Assembly (NCBI GenBank): GCA_000753945.1
Contig: JQOA01000234.1
Span: forward strand, 1 to 21,559
DNA from: Smithella sp. D17
GTDB taxonomy: Bacteria > Desulfobacterota > Syntrophia > Syntrophales > Smithellaceae
DNA: 21,559 nucleotides
Direction: 5' to 3'
A program made the position numbers and the translations under genes. Position 1 is the stretch's first letter, and the number at the start of each line of letters is the position of its first letter. The notes beneath the pieces are model-generated. The model saw nothing but the letters and a program-made list of their open reading frames with translations. It was not told the origin of the DNA and ran no database searches. This document shows positions 1 to 8,323 of this stretch, piece after piece.

Positions 1-1155
1 AAAAAAAGAGAAGAAAGAAGAAAACGCGGCGAGATCATTCCGTATTATGAACTGAGCATCATCCGCAAAGATGGCGAAATACGCTATCTGGAAGTATTTC
101 GCAAACAGGTGCTATGGAATGGTGAGTTACTCTTTCAGGCGCTCTATTCCGATATTACCGAACGCAAGCAAGCCGAAAATAATCTGCTGGAAAGCAAGGA
201 GCGGTATCGTATTGTTGTGGAAAATGCACATGAAGCCATCATCATCACCCGGGATACGAACGTCGTGTTTGCCAATAACGCCGCCGCCGAACAAATAGGT
301 TATTCCAAAGAGACTCTGACATCCGGGGCTTTTACGAACTTTATCCATCCCGAAGATCGCAATCTTGTGACCGAGTACAGCACAAAAAGATTGAGAGGAG
401 AGGAGGTCCCCTCTATATATTCTTTCAGAATTATTACTCATGATGGAAAAATAAAGTGGGCAGAACTGAATGCCACGGTCATTGAATGGAACAAAAAACC
501 GGCTACCTTGAATTTTTTGAACGACATCACTGAGCGTAAGATGTTGGAAGAAGAACGCATTGAAAGTTACAGCCGGATAAAAAAGACATTGCAGGCCACA
601 GTGCAATCAATCGCGCTGCTTGTAGAAACAAAAGATCCCTATACAGCCGGCCATCAACAGCGGGTAGCTCAACTGGCTGTCGCGATTGCCAAAGAAATGG
701 GTTTAACATCAGATCAGCAGGATTTCATTTACACCGCATCCATCATCCACGACCTTGGCAAAGTATCCGTTCCATCGGAGCTTCTCAGCAAACCTACAAA
801 GCTTACCGAAGTGGAATTCAATTTAATTAAAACTCACTCCCCTTCCGGATATAATATTCTGAAAGATATCGATTTCCCCTGGCCCGTGGCCGATGCTGTT
901 CTTCAACATCATGAAAGAATGAACGGATCAGGTTATCCAAATCACCTTCAGGGAGACTCCATTCTACTGGAGGCAAGAATTTTGGCTGTAGCTGATGTCG
1001 TGGAGGCCATTTCTTCCCACCGTCCATACCGTCCTTCTCTGGGAATAAACTTTGCACTGGATGAGATTTCCAAGAACAAAGGCACCCTTTATGATGACAA
1101 TGCTGTGGATGCCTGCCTGAAATTATTTCTAGAAAAAAACTTTGCCTTTAGTTAA
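1..1155 (+). CDS. PAS / HD-GYP cyclic-di-GMP phosphodiesterase (5' end outside window)
   Basis: The frame is open from base 1, so this is the last 384 residues of a longer protein; the GTG at 109 is internal. Residues 1 to about 57 look like the end of one PAS domain, closing with a DITERK motif. A second PAS domain follows (about 63-180, again ending DITERK), then a short linker helix and an HD-GYP domain (about 195-375). HD-GYP hallmarks are present: the metal-binding HDLGK (H250, D251), a conserved His in GHQQR (H217) and HHERMNGSGYP (about 303-313). HD-GYP domains hydrolyse cyclic di-GMP, and PAS domains sense small ligands, redox state or light, so this is probably a sensor that lowers c-di-GMP. 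No membrane segment is visible in the part present. Whether more PAS or receiver domains lie upstream cannot be seen. The next gene starts 68 bp downstream. Confidence 0.9.
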   Translation, partial: KKREERRKRGEIIPYYELSIIRKDGEIRYLEVFRKQVLWNGELLFQALYSDITERKQAENNLLESKERYRIVVENAHEAIIITRDTNVVFANNAAAEQIGYSKETLTSGAFTNFIHPEDRNLVTEYSTKRLRGEEVPSIYSFRIITHDGKIKWAELNATVIEWNKKPATLNFLNDITERKMLEEERIESYSRIKKTLQATVQSIALLVETKDPYTAGHQQRVAQLAVAIAKEMGLTSDQQDFIYTASIIHDLGKVSVPSELLSKPTKLTEVEFNLIKTHSPSGYNILKDIDFPWPVADAVLQHHERMNGSGYPNHLQGDSILLEARILAVADVVEAISSHRPYRPSLGINFALDEISKNKGTLYDDNAVDACLKLFLEKNFAFS

Positions 1156-1166
1156 TAAATATTCCA

Positions 1167-1195
1167 TTGCCAAGAATAACTGAATATGTTAAAAA
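1167..1195 (+). promoter_or_regulatory. candidate sigma-70-type promoter for the hisS-aspS run
   Basis: TTGCCA at 1167-1172 (5 of 6 to TTGACA) and TAAAAA at 1190-1195 (4 of 6 to TATAAT) are 17 bp apart, in the 68-bp gap before hisS. The gap is AT-rich, so a chance match is possible, and no terminator is visible after the preceding gene. Confidence 0.35.
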
Positions 1196-1223
1196 ATTCT
1201 GTTTTAAATTATAGGTCTAAATT

Positions 1224-2486
1224 ATGGAAAAAATTACAGCAATTCGAGGATTTAAAGACATTCTCCCCCAAGACTCTCTTCTCTTCTGGAAGGTTGAGTC
1301 TATAGCCCATGAGGTTTTCAATTCGTTCGGCTATCGGGAAATCCGCGTTCCAATTGTCGAAAAAACAGAACTTTTTAAACGAAGCATTGGAGAAACAACC
1401 GATATCGTTGAAAAGGAAATGTACACCTTCGCCGACCGGGACAACGAATATATAACCCTAAGACCGGAAGCCACAGCTTCAGTTATCCGCGCCTACATTG
1501 AACATAACATGTCCTCTTCCGAACAAATAACCAAACTTTTTACGATCGGTCCGATGTTCCGCCGCGAAAGACCTCAAAAAGGACGCTTCCGTCAATTCAA
1601 CCAGATTGATGTCGAATTTTTCGGCGAAGAAAAACCTCAATCGGACGCTGAAATAATCTTTATGCTGATGCATTTCTTAACACGCACGGGATTGAGAAAT
1701 CTGGAATTGGAAATTAATTCTCTGGGCTGCCCTGATTGTCGCCCTTTATTTTCCAAAGCTGTTATTAATTTTTTAAAGGGAAGCGAAAGCAATCTCTGCC
1801 CCGACTGCCAAAGACGCATAAGCACCAATCCCTTGCGCGTTTTCGATTGTAAAGTGGAAACATGTGCCGCGACTATTGCCAATGCGCCCCGGATCCTTGA
1901 TTTTTTATGTGCGGACTGTGAAAATCATTTTTCACAGGTGCAATCATTTCTTCACGATTTGAATACTCCTTTTATTATTAACGCCCGTATGGTCCGCGGG
2001 CTGGATTACTATACAAAGACAGCATTTGAAGTAAAAACAAACGCACTGGGCGCTCAAAACGCGGTTGCCGGCGGAGGCAGATATAATAGCCTGGTTAGTG
2101 ATCTGGGAGGTCCCGAAGTTCCCGGAATTGGTTTTGCCGTCGGATTTGAAAGGCTTATAGCCTGCCTGCCGGAAGAAGGAAGTAATAAATTTAGAACTGA
2201 TTTATTTATTGCTGCGCTGGGCTCAAAAGCCCAGAAAACAGCTTTCAGTCTGACCAATGAACTGAGGCGCGCCGGAGTGATTGCAGAAATGGATTATTCT
2301 GACAAGAGCCTGAAGAGTCAACTAAAGCGAGCGGACAAATTAAACAGTTCCTTTTCTCTTATTTTCGGTGATAAGGAAATTGATGAAAAACAAGTTTTAT
2401 TAAGAAACATGCAGACAAAAGACCAACAGGCAGTTCCTCTGGATGGGATGCTGGATTCAATAATTAAAATTATTAAAGAGAGGTAA
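1224..2486 (+). CDS. hisS: histidine--tRNA ligase (HisRS)
   Basis: Charges tRNA-His with histidine in the cytoplasm. The 420-residue length is usual for bacterial HisRS. Class II features appear in order: the N-terminal RGFKDILP (8-15), the GETTDIVEKEMY loop (56-67), LRPEATAS (79-86), motif 2 around FRRERPQKGRFRQF (112-125), the HisRS signature RGLDYYTKTAFEV (258-270), AGGGRY (282-287) and motif 3 GIGFAVGFERL (301-311), then an anticodon-binding domain. Between the catalytic blocks are Cys pairs CPDC (169-172), CPDC (192-195) and CADC (229-232), with C209 and C214 between the second and third pairs, so a metal site is possible. The ATG at 1224 has only a weak ribosome binding site. aspS follows at once, and the last hisS codons carry its ribosome binding site, so the two are surely co-transcribed. 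Confidence 0.97.
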   Translation: MEKITAIRGFKDILPQDSLLFWKVESIAHEVFNSFGYREIRVPIVEKTELFKRSIGETTDIVEKEMYTFADRDNEYITLRPEATASVIRAYIEHNMSSSEQITKLFTIGPMFRRERPQKGRFRQFNQIDVEFFGEEKPQSDAEIIFMLMHFLTRTGLRNLELEINSLGCPDCRPLFSKAVINFLKGSESNLCPDCQRRISTNPLRVFDCKVETCAATIANAPRILDFLCADCENHFSQVQSFLHDLNTPFIINARMVRGLDYYTKTAFEVKTNALGAQNAVAGGGRYNSLVSDLGGPEVPGIGFAVGFERLIACLPEEGSNKFRTDLFIAALGSKAQKTAFSLTNELRRAGVIAEMDYSDKSLKSQLKRADKLNSSFSLIFGDKEIDEKQVLLRNMQTKDQQAVPLDGMLDSIIKIIKER

Positions 2487-2491
2487 AAGTT

Positions 2492-4261
2492 TTGGCTGAT
2501 TTTTTAACAAAAGATAAAAGAACGCATTACTGCGGAAATCTGGATATTTCTATGGCCTCGCAGGAAGTCATTCTGATGGGCTGGGTGCACCGCCGCCGTG
2601 ATCACGGTGGAGTTATTTTTGTTGATTTACGCGATCGTGAAGGAATAGTACAGGTTGTTTTCAACCCTGAGGCCGGAAATGCCCACAGCGAAGCGCATAA
2701 AATTCGTTCTGAATTTGTTCTTGCCGTCAAAGGCAAAGTTCGCAGAAGGCCTGAAGGCATGGAAAATCCGGATTTGAAAACCGGCGAAATTGAGGTTATC
2801 GTCTCCGATCTGGAGATAATGAATGAATCCAAAACTCCGCCCTTCTCTTTTGACGATCAGGACATTTCGGAAAATATCCGCCTTAAATACCGCTATCTTG
2901 ATTTGCGACGTCCGGTGATTCAAAAAAACCTTTTTTTACGCAGTCGTCTGGCCGCCGCCACCCGTCGCTATTTTGATGAAAACGGTTTCATTGAAGTGGA
3001 AACACCTTTTCTGGGTAAAAGCACACCGGAAGGCGCACGCGATTATCTTGTGCCCAGCCGTATCAACAAAGGTACATTCTATGCGCTGCCGCAATCGCCG
3101 CAGCTATTCAAACAACTTTTAATGGTCTCGGGTTTTGACCGTTATTATCAAATCGTTAAATGTTTCCGCGATGAGGATCTTCGCGCCGATCGTCAACCGG
3201 AATTTACTCAAATCGACGTGGAAATGTCTTTTATTACTGAAGAAGATATTATGAGCATGATGGAAGGTCTGATGAAAGCCATCTTTAAAGCCTGCCTGGA
3301 CAAGGAGATAACGCTCCCCCTCCCCAGGTTGACCTACGCCGATGCGATCAGCCGCTACGGCAAAGACAACCCCGATGTGCGTTTCGGTATGGAAATCGTG
3401 GATATTACCAATATTGTCAAAGATTCAGGGTTTAAACTTTTCGCGGAAGTTGCGGCTTCCGGTGGCGTAATCAAAGCGATTAAAGCCGAACAGGCTTCCG
3501 CTCTTTCCCGCAAGGATTTAGACGGATTGAAAGATTTCGTAGCCATTTATGGAGCGAAGGGTCTGGCGTGGGCCAAGATCAACGCGAACGACTGGACTTC
3601 ACCCATTTATAAATTCTTTAAACCGGAGGAAGTGGAGAGCATCGGCAAAGCAATGAACACTAAAGAAAGCGACATTATTTTCTTTGTCGCCGATACTCCG
3701 CGTGTCGTCAATGACTCGCTTGGCAACTTACGAATACATCTGGCCAGAAAACTTAACTTGATTGATTCAGATGCCTTGGCCTTCACCTGGATTACGGAAT
3801 TCCCGTTGATGGAATATTCGGAAACGGAAAAACGCTTTGTCTCTACACATCACCCTTTCACGTCGCCGTTTCTGGAAGATCTGCCTCTAATGACTACCGA
3901 TCCGGGAAAAGTACGCGCCAAAGCTTATGATCTGGTACTTAACGGATCGGAAATCGGCGGCGGCAGTATTCGTATTCATCATAAGGACGTTCAGTCCCAG
4001 GTCTTCAGTGCGCTTAAATTGAGTGACGAAGATGCAAGGCAGAAATTCGGATTTTTGCTGGATGCCCTCGAGTATGGAGCTCCGCCTCATGGAGGACTGG
4101 CCTTCGGTCTGGACAGGCTAACTATGATTATGACCAAAGCAGAATCAATACGAGACGTAATTGCCTTCCCGAAAACGCAGAAAGCAGCCTGTTTGATGAC
4201 CGATGCTCCTTCTAAAGTCAGCATCGGGCAATTGATGGAGTTATCTCTGAAAATTGTTTAA
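2492..4261 (+). CDS. aspS: aspartate--tRNA ligase (AspRS), probably non-discriminating
   Basis: Charges tRNA-Asp with aspartate. The 589 residues match the bacterial type: an N-terminal OB-fold anticodon domain (about 10-110), a class II core with YRYLDLRR (133-140), QSPQ (201-204), motif 2 FRDEDLRADR (225-234), a GAD-type insertion (about 285-410), and motif 3 GLAFGLDR (535-542). The start is TTG at 2492: AAGAGAGG at 2476-2483, inside the end of hisS, is well spaced from it and no upstream in-frame ATG fits. In the OB-fold, H38 (in RRRDHGG) and G89 (in RRRPEG) sit where Pseudomonas aeruginosa non-discriminating AspRS has H31 and G83, whereas E. coli has L30 and K82. That predicts charging of tRNA-Asn as well, with a GatCAB amidotransferase elsewhere making Asn-tRNA. 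The discrimination call is inference from alignment by eye. Confidence 0.96.
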   Translation: MADFLTKDKRTHYCGNLDISMASQEVILMGWVHRRRDHGGVIFVDLRDREGIVQVVFNPEAGNAHSEAHKIRSEFVLAVKGKVRRRPEGMENPDLKTGEIEVIVSDLEIMNESKTPPFSFDDQDISENIRLKYRYLDLRRPVIQKNLFLRSRLAAATRRYFDENGFIEVETPFLGKSTPEGARDYLVPSRINKGTFYALPQSPQLFKQLLMVSGFDRYYQIVKCFRDEDLRADRQPEFTQIDVEMSFITEEDIMSMMEGLMKAIFKACLDKEITLPLPRLTYADAISRYGKDNPDVRFGMEIVDITNIVKDSGFKLFAEVAASGGVIKAIKAEQASALSRKDLDGLKDFVAIYGAKGLAWAKINANDWTSPIYKFFKPEEVESIGKAMNTKESDIIFFVADTPRVVNDSLGNLRIHLARKLNLIDSDALAFTWITEFPLMEYSETEKRFVSTHHPFTSPFLEDLPLMTTDPGKVRAKAYDLVLNGSEIGGGSIRIHHKDVQSQVFSALKLSDEDARQKFGFLLDALEYGAPPHGGLAFGLDRLTMIMTKAESIRDVIAFPKTQKAACLMTDAPSKVSIGQLMELSLKIV

Positions 4262-4283
4262 TAGTAAAGAATTGGAGAAAAAG

Positions 4284-6167
4284 ATGGTTAAATCCAAGAG
4301 TGAAAAAAAACTGACTGCAAAAAGAATCAAGAAATTTAAGTTAAAAGAGGTAGACAAACCGAATTTATACAAAGAAATATTTCCATATAGCGAAGTCAGC
4401 AAGATTGTCTTCGATAACAAAACTGTTCCCCTGAGTCCGGCCAAAGAAATTTTTATAACGGACACGACTTTTCGTGATGGACAACAATCCCGCCCACCTT
4501 ATACAGCGGAACAAATTGTAACGATATATGAGTTAATGAGTAAACTGGGTGGTCCCCATGGGGTAATACGTCAATCGGAATTTTTTCTTTATAGTAAAAA
4601 AGATAAAGAGGCCGTGGAAAAATGTCAGGCGCTGGACCTGCGCTATCCGGAAATAACCGGATGGATACGAGCCGCTAAGGAAGATGTTCCCTTGGTAAAG
4701 GAATTAGGGTTGAAAGAAACAGGCCTGCTTACTTCCGTCTCCGATTATCATATTTTTCTTAAGCTGAACAAGAAAAGAAGCCAGGCCATGAATGATTATC
4801 TAAGCGTGGTCAAATCCATTCTGGAGTTAGGCATAATTCCCCGCTGCCATTTTGAAGACATCACCCGCGCGGACGTTTATGGTTTTTGCATTCCGTTCGC
4901 CCAGGAGCTGATGAAACTCAGGGAGGAAAGCGGCATTGACGTAAGAATCAGGCTTTGCGACACGATGGGCTACGGCGTTACTTATCCGGGCTCAGCGCTG
5001 CCCCGCAGTGTTGATAAACTCGTTCACGCCTTTATCAATGACGCCGGTGTTCCCGGACGTCTGCTGGAATGGCATGGTCATAACGATTTTCACAAAGCGA
5101 TGATTAATGCTACAACGGCCTGGCTTCACGGTTGCAGTGCGGCTAATTCTACCCTTCTGGGACTGGGCGAAAGAACAGGAAACCCGCCTATTGAAGGTTT
5201 GATTTTTGAATACATCGCGCTTAAGGGGAACAATGGTATTGACACAACAGTCATAACAGATATCGCCGAATATTTTGAAAAAGAAATCGGCGTAAAAATT
5301 CCGCACAACTATCCTTTTGTCGGCCTGGGATTCAATGTCACCAGCGCGGGGATCCATGCCGACGGTCTCATTAAATGCGAAGAAATTTATAACATATTTG
5401 ATACCCGAAAGATTTTAAAGCGACCCATTACCACGACGATTACCGACAAATCCGGCAATGCCGGCATCGCTTTCTGGATTAATCAGCGTTTCAATCTCGA
5501 AGGCAACAAAACCATCGATAAAAGACATCCGGCAATTTCTAAAATTCACAAGTGGGTGACAGAACAATATGAAGCCGGCAGGGTAACTTCCATTTCTCCG
5601 GAAGAAATGGAGAAAAAAGTACGTCTGCATCTCCCGGAACACTTTATGTCGGGACTGGAAAAGATAAAATTTATAGCGGAAAAAGCGGCTGTTGCCGTGG
5701 TCAATCAAATTATCGAACATCCTTTAATGAAGAACATGGATACCGTACAGCAGGAGATTCTGATGCAATATTTTGTCGATGAACATCCTTCCCTTCAATT
5801 CGCTTACGTAGTGGATATGAATGGCCGGAAAACGACCCAAAATATTACAAACATTGCCGATCGCGCCAAGTATGAGAACTATGGAGTGGGCAGCGATCAA
5901 TCCGACAGGGAATGGTTTATCAATCCCCGGCAGACGGGTAAAGTTTATGTTTCCGATTTCTTTATTTCCAAGATGACAGGTATTTTATGCTTCACGGTTT
6001 CCGCGCCCATCGTTAACGATCAAGATGAGATGAAGGGTATTTTTGGTGTGGATATTCAATTTGAAGACTGGGTGAAACGAGCTGAAGACATGGACGATAT
6101 GGATCATATTGCACTGCGCGAAGAATACAAGGAAGTAAAATCCAAAGCCAAGCACGGTCACCATTAG
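4284..6167 (+). CDS. DRE-TIM synthase ((Re)-citrate / isopropylmalate / homocitrate synthase-like) fused to a C-terminal Cache-like domain
   Basis: The start is ATG 4284: TTGGAG at 4272-4277 is 6 nt upstream, so the in-frame TTG at 4254, which overlaps aspS, is unlikely. This gives 627 residues. Residues about 53-370 are an HMGL-like TIM barrel that condenses acetyl-CoA with an oxo acid. The catalytic loop is DTTFRDGQQ (60-68), the metal ligands are in WHGHNDF (263-269), and GERTGN (295-300) matches the LeuA-type GERxGN segment. A helical region (about 371-480) follows. Residues about 484-598 resemble a Cache sensor domain: VVDMNGR, DREWF, TGKVYVSDFF, FTVSAPIVN and GIFGVDI occur in order. There is no signal peptide or membrane segment, so the sensor would be cytosolic. 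The family contains proteins often annotated as isopropylmalate synthase or, wrongly, histone-lysine methyltransferase, and I believe it includes (Re)-citrate synthase; the substrate cannot be settled from sequence. The LeuA regulatory domain is absent. Confidence 0.85.
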   Translation: MVKSKSEKKLTAKRIKKFKLKEVDKPNLYKEIFPYSEVSKIVFDNKTVPLSPAKEIFITDTTFRDGQQSRPPYTAEQIVTIYELMSKLGGPHGVIRQSEFFLYSKKDKEAVEKCQALDLRYPEITGWIRAAKEDVPLVKELGLKETGLLTSVSDYHIFLKLNKKRSQAMNDYLSVVKSILELGIIPRCHFEDITRADVYGFCIPFAQELMKLREESGIDVRIRLCDTMGYGVTYPGSALPRSVDKLVHAFINDAGVPGRLLEWHGHNDFHKAMINATTAWLHGCSAANSTLLGLGERTGNPPIEGLIFEYIALKGNNGIDTTVITDIAEYFEKEIGVKIPHNYPFVGLGFNVTSAGIHADGLIKCEEIYNIFDTRKILKRPITTTITDKSGNAGIAFWINQRFNLEGNKTIDKRHPAISKIHKWVTEQYEAGRVTSISPEEMEKKVRLHLPEHFMSGLEKIKFIAEKAAVAVVNQIIEHPLMKNMDTVQQEILMQYFVDEHPSLQFAYVVDMNGRKTTQNITNIADRAKYENYGVGSDQSDREWFINPRQTGKVYVSDFFISKMTGILCFTVSAPIVNDQDEMKGIFGVDIQFEDWVKRAEDMDDMDHIALREEYKEVKSKAKHGHH

Positions 6168-6212
6168 AAAAACTTCCATTATTCTCCCCTAAACAATCTT
6201 CGGAGGTTTTTT

Positions 6213-8144
6213 GTGTCACCATCAAGTTCTGAGAATGACGATGCTGTTTCATCCAAAGGGAAATCTCCCCGCGAGTGGTTTAATAAAAAAATCCTTTTTC
6301 TTGCCGTCGGATCGGTTGGCGTTGTCTTTGGTGATATAGGAACAAGCCCCCTTTACGCCATCAAGGCCTGCTTCCACGGAAAGCATGCGATCACCCCAAA
6401 CATTATGAATATACTGGGAGTATTATCTCTTATCTTCTGGTCGATGATCATCGTGGTCAGCATCAAATATGTTATTTTTATCCTTCGAGCCGATAATAAA
6501 GGTGAAGGTGGTATCTTTGCATTGGTCAGTCTTTTGAATACACCTGGTCAAAGTCTTTCCCGTCTCGTTAAATACATTCTTTTGTTTGCAGGGATTATAG
6601 GTGCGGGGCTACTTTATGGGGATGGAGTCATCACACCGGCCATATCTGTTCTTTCCGCAATTGAAGGACTGGAAGTCGCAACCTCGGCTGCGGCACCTTT
6701 TGTATTGCCTTTGACGTGTGTTGTGCTCGTTTTGCTTTTTTCACTGCAGCGTAGGGGCACTGCTCATATCGGGAAATTGTTCTCTCCGATCATGGTGCTT
6801 TGGTTTGTGTGCATTGGTGCTTTCGGTATAACGCAGATCATGAGTGAACCGACAGTTTTTCGTGCCATTAATCCGGTCTATGCCCTGGATTTTTTTGTGA
6901 ACAATGGGACACACGGCATTATTGTGCTCGGATCGGTTGTTCTTTGCATTACCGGTTGCGAAGCTCTCTACGCTGATCTGGGACATTTCGGCAGAAATGC
7001 TATCAGGCTCTCCTGGTTTTCGTTTGTCTTGCCCACTTTGCTATGCAACTATTTCGGGCAAGGCGCTTTGTTGCTTGCACACCCGGAAATGAACATCAAT
7101 CCTTTCTATAAAACAGTACCGGAAATCCTGCTATACCCAATGATCGGACTTTCCACCGTTGCCACAGTCATAGCTTCTCAGGCATTAATATCCGGTGCTT
7201 TTTCACTCACACAGCAGGCCGTGCAATTGGGATTATGTCCCCGTGTCCGGATTGTTCATACATCAAGCGAGATGCAGGGTCAGATATATGTTCCTTTCGT
7301 TAATTATGCATTGATGATTGCCTGTATTGGAGTAGTTATCGGTTTCAAAGAATCAGGAGCACTGGCCGGTGCGTACGGAATTGCTGTGACAGGAACTATG
7401 ATTATCACATCTCTTCTCTATTTCCTTGTGCTGACTCATTACAGGAAGTGGTCTCTGTGGAAAGTCATACCTCTTGTTGGAATATTTCTGGCGTTCGATG
7501 TTGCTTATGTAGCCGGTAACACTTTTAAAATTGCCGACGGAGGATGGTTCCCTCTCTTTGTTGCGGCAATCATAGCAATGGCTATGACCACATGGAAAAA
7601 AGGGCGGCAAGAACTTTATCGCAATTTAATCGGATCACGATTCCCCCTGGAAAGCTTTCTTTCTGAATTGCCGAAAAGTCATATGCCGCGAGTGCCTGGA
7701 ACTGCCGTCTTTATGACATTATCACCTGTAGGGACGCCACCGGCACTGCTTCATCATGTAAAACACAACCACGTATTGCATGAAAAAGTGGTGCTTCTTT
7801 CCATTATAAATACAGATTCACCAATGGTTCCTGCCGGTGAACGAATTAAACTGGCCGATTTAGGCCAGGGTTTTTACCGCGTTGAGGCATTCTATGGTTT
7901 CATGCAGAAACCAAATGTGCCGCAGATTATGAAAATTGTTGCCCAGTATGGACTCGTCACCGACCCGATGACCACGACATTTTATCTGGGCAGGGAAACT
8001 CTCCTTACCGGAGGAAAATCGAAAATGATGCGGTGGCGCAAAGCATTTTTCGCATTTATGTCCAGGAATGCAGGGAACCCCACCTCTTACTTTGGAATCC
8101 CGGCCAATAGGGTCGTTGAACTTGGCTCCCAAATAGAATTGTGA
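6213..8144 (+). CDS. kup: KUP-family potassium uptake protein
   Basis: Inner-membrane K+ uptake carrier, thought to be a K+/H+ symporter. The 643 residues compare with about 620 in E. coli Kup. After about 25 hydrophilic residues come roughly 12 hydrophobic segments to about residue 460, then a cytoplasmic tail. Family motifs are GDIGTSPLYA (40-49), KGEGGIFAL (96-104) and YGDGVITPA (135-143). The start is GTG at 6213, backed by CGGAGG at 6201-6206 with 6 nt spacing. It lies 45 bp after the DRE-TIM gene on the same strand and could be read through from it, but no functional link is apparent. The 179 bp after it, before the convergent helicase gene, contain only weak hairpins (for example GGGATA/TATCCC at 8188-8208). 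Confidence 0.96.
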   Translation: MSPSSSENDDAVSSKGKSPREWFNKKILFLAVGSVGVVFGDIGTSPLYAIKACFHGKHAITPNIMNILGVLSLIFWSMIIVVSIKYVIFILRADNKGEGGIFALVSLLNTPGQSLSRLVKYILLFAGIIGAGLLYGDGVITPAISVLSAIEGLEVATSAAAPFVLPLTCVVLVLLFSLQRRGTAHIGKLFSPIMVLWFVCIGAFGITQIMSEPTVFRAINPVYALDFFVNNGTHGIIVLGSVVLCITGCEALYADLGHFGRNAIRLSWFSFVLPTLLCNYFGQGALLLAHPEMNINPFYKTVPEILLYPMIGLSTVATVIASQALISGAFSLTQQAVQLGLCPRVRIVHTSSEMQGQIYVPFVNYALMIACIGVVIGFKESGALAGAYGIAVTGTMIITSLLYFLVLTHYRKWSLWKVIPLVGIFLAFDVAYVAGNTFKIADGGWFPLFVAAIIAMAMTTWKKGRQELYRNLIGSRFPLESFLSELPKSHMPRVPGTAVFMTLSPVGTPPALLHHVKHNHVLHEKVVLLSIINTDSPMVPAGERIKLADLGQGFYRVEAFYGFMQKPNVPQIMKIVAQYGLVTDPMTTTFYLGRETLLTGGKSKMMRWRKAFFAFMSRNAGNPTSYFGIPANRVVELGSQIEL

Positions 8145-8323
8145 TTTTTTACGCGAAATTAAATCTCGATGCCATGATTCACCTTGTGGGATACTATATC
8201 CTTATCCCGGCTTTCTTTATCGGAATTCAAGCTACACCCAAAAAGTAGTACTCGTTTTGCACGATATTTTTTGGATATTTCACAAATTGAAACCTGATTG
8301 GCTTTTGATTTATCCGGGTTTTT

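Noticed and set aside
4254..4283. TTG start adding 10 residues to the DRE-TIM synthase
   Set aside because: It overlaps the aspS stop and lacks a ribosome binding site, whereas ATG 4284 has TTGGAG 6 nt upstream.
8188..8208. GGGATA/TATCCC hairpin after kup
   Set aside because: It is a 6-bp stem with a competing alternative pairing and no T-run, so it is not listed as a terminator.
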